Below are positions 63,337-64,000 of a stretch of 64,000 nt of DNA, piece after piece. Source of the DNA: AP-15 sp963762575 (GTDB lineage: Bacteria; Pseudomonadota; Alphaproteobacteria; ATCC43930; CGMCC-115725). The position numbers and the translations under genes are program-made. The notes under the pieces were generated by a model. It had not been told where the DNA came from. It was given only the letters and a program-made list of their open reading frames with translations, and searched no databases. Where the stretch lies: NCBI GenBank assembly GCA_963762575.1, contig CAVXLL010000002.1, forward strand, positions 248,001 through 312,000, given 5' to 3'. Each line of letters opens with the position of its first letter. Position 1 is the stretch's first letter.

Positions 63337-64000
63337 TCACAACCCGCAATCCGCCAATAGCGCGCCAAGAATGCGATCCCCCGCGAAATATTCCCTGGCC
63401 AGTTCGCGCGCGGCTCGACTGTTGCCTGGATAGTCCGCGGCAACCGCGTCGATGCCGGCAAGTGCCTCCTCATAGTTGGAATACTCGAGCAAACCGACCC
63501 CTACCGGGTAAAATTTGCTGAAACCCGTGCGCATGGTTATTACCGGCCGGCCAGCCGCGAGATAGCAGACGCTACGATCGCTGAACCACCCGCTGTTGGG
63601 TCTCACATAAATATCTTTCGCCACTGTAAGCTCGCCGCGGGAACCGGCGATGAAGTTGCGGTACGACCGCATACCGGCCGAAATCGGGCGCGGATCGACG
63701 AGGCCCCACCCGCCGGTAGTGACGACGGCGCGCACCCCATCATCCGGCGGCAGCATGGCCATACGAAAACAGGTTCCCGGCCGATGTCTCGGCAAGTCGA
63801 GAAATCTGAGAAAGTTCACGTGCTTCGACCAAATATAGCTCGAGCCGCCGTACTCGATATTCTTGCCCTTGTTCTCCCAGGTGGCGATGGTCGTGAAGCA
63901 GGACGGTGCGTCGTGCGATTCAGGCCACAGGTCGACATCCACGGGAGGCCGGGTCGGGCGCCATGAAACACCGCACAACGGCACCGGACAGTCGGGGGAG
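63337..64000 (-). CDS. Glycosyltransferase, C-terminal part (runs off window)
   Basis: On the minus strand the frame is open to the window edge, so the N-terminus lies beyond 64000; a GTG at 63984 is within the gene. The visible 220 residues have FTTIATWENKGKNIEYGG, a SGELTVAKDIYVRPNSGWFSD segment, then RSVCYLAAGRPVITMRTGF and a helical end with AARELAREYF. This matches the C-terminal half of a GT-B type glycosyltransferase where nucleotide sugar is bound. It is the likely first visible gene of the minus-strand glycan operon, 178 bases upstream of the GT39-like gene; nothing is seen in that gap. Confidence 0.7.
   Translation of the reverse strand, partial: SPDCPVPLCGVSWRPTRPPVDVDLWPESHDAPSCFTTIATWENKGKNIEYGGSSYIWSKHVNFLRFLDLPRHRPGTCFRMAMLPPDDGVRAVVTTGGWGLVDPRPISAGMRSYRNFIAGSRGELTVAKDIYVRPNSGWFSDRSVCYLAAGRPVITMRTGFSKFYPVGVGLLEYSNYEEALAGIDAVAADYPGNSRAARELAREYFAGDRILGALLADCGL

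Overview
The window looks like a chromosomal segment of an alphaproteobacterium, probably Rhodospirillales- or Rhizobiales-like. The evidence is the GC-rich codon use, RcGTA-type tail genes, a 41-residue L36 of the YkgO type, a SUV3-like helicase, a glcDEF operon, a fused indolepyruvate oxidoreductase and TadE/TadG proteins. No rRNA, tRNA or CRISPR array was seen.

Region 1 (about 1-26.6 kb) is the structural and lysis half of a tailed, siphovirus-like prophage or a GTA-like derivative, all on the plus strand. The order is terminase (with a fused C-terminal domain), a large repeat-containing tail-spike-like protein, portal, decoration and fibre-like proteins, protease/scaffold, HK97-type capsid, connectors, tail tube, tail assembly chaperones, a short tape measure, four genes matching the RcGTA gp12-gp15 order (DUF2460, DUF2163, NlpC/P60, tail hub), a membrane protein, a GH25 lysozyme and a spanin-like lipoprotein. 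No integrase, repressor or replication gene lies in the window. Portal (two frameshifts), a tail-completion gene (one frameshift) and one small gene (amber stop) are broken, and an IS630 remnant sits in the fibre region.

Region 2 (26.7-53.7 kb) is core metabolism and stress functions: an AlaC-like aminotransferase, ribosomal protein L36, glycolate oxidase glcDEF, a lipid-linked sugar transferase with a TVP38-type membrane protein, pyruvate kinase, two HtrA/DegP proteases, indolepyruvate:ferredoxin oxidoreductase, a D-lactate-dehydrogenase-like flavoprotein, HtpG, a HerA-like ATPase paired with a histidine kinase, a SUV3-like helicase and an S4 protein. htpG, a HTH gene and herA carry frameshift or nonsense lesions.

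Region 3 (54-64 kb) holds Tad-type surface proteins with flanking remnants, then a sugar/glycan cluster. The cluster has an NAD-sugar epimerase and a DegT aminotransferase on plus, facing a minus-strand operon of a glycosyltransferase, a GT39-like membrane protein, a methyltransferase and a polyprenyl-phosphate-sugar-type GT2.

Several lesions are single extra bases, some in C/G homopolymers and one in htpG. Part of the apparent decay may therefore be sequence error rather than biology. The most unusual element is a palindrome family inserted in frame in two phage genes. One copy sits six bases after a G5 run where a -1 shift would join two tail-chaperone reading frames.
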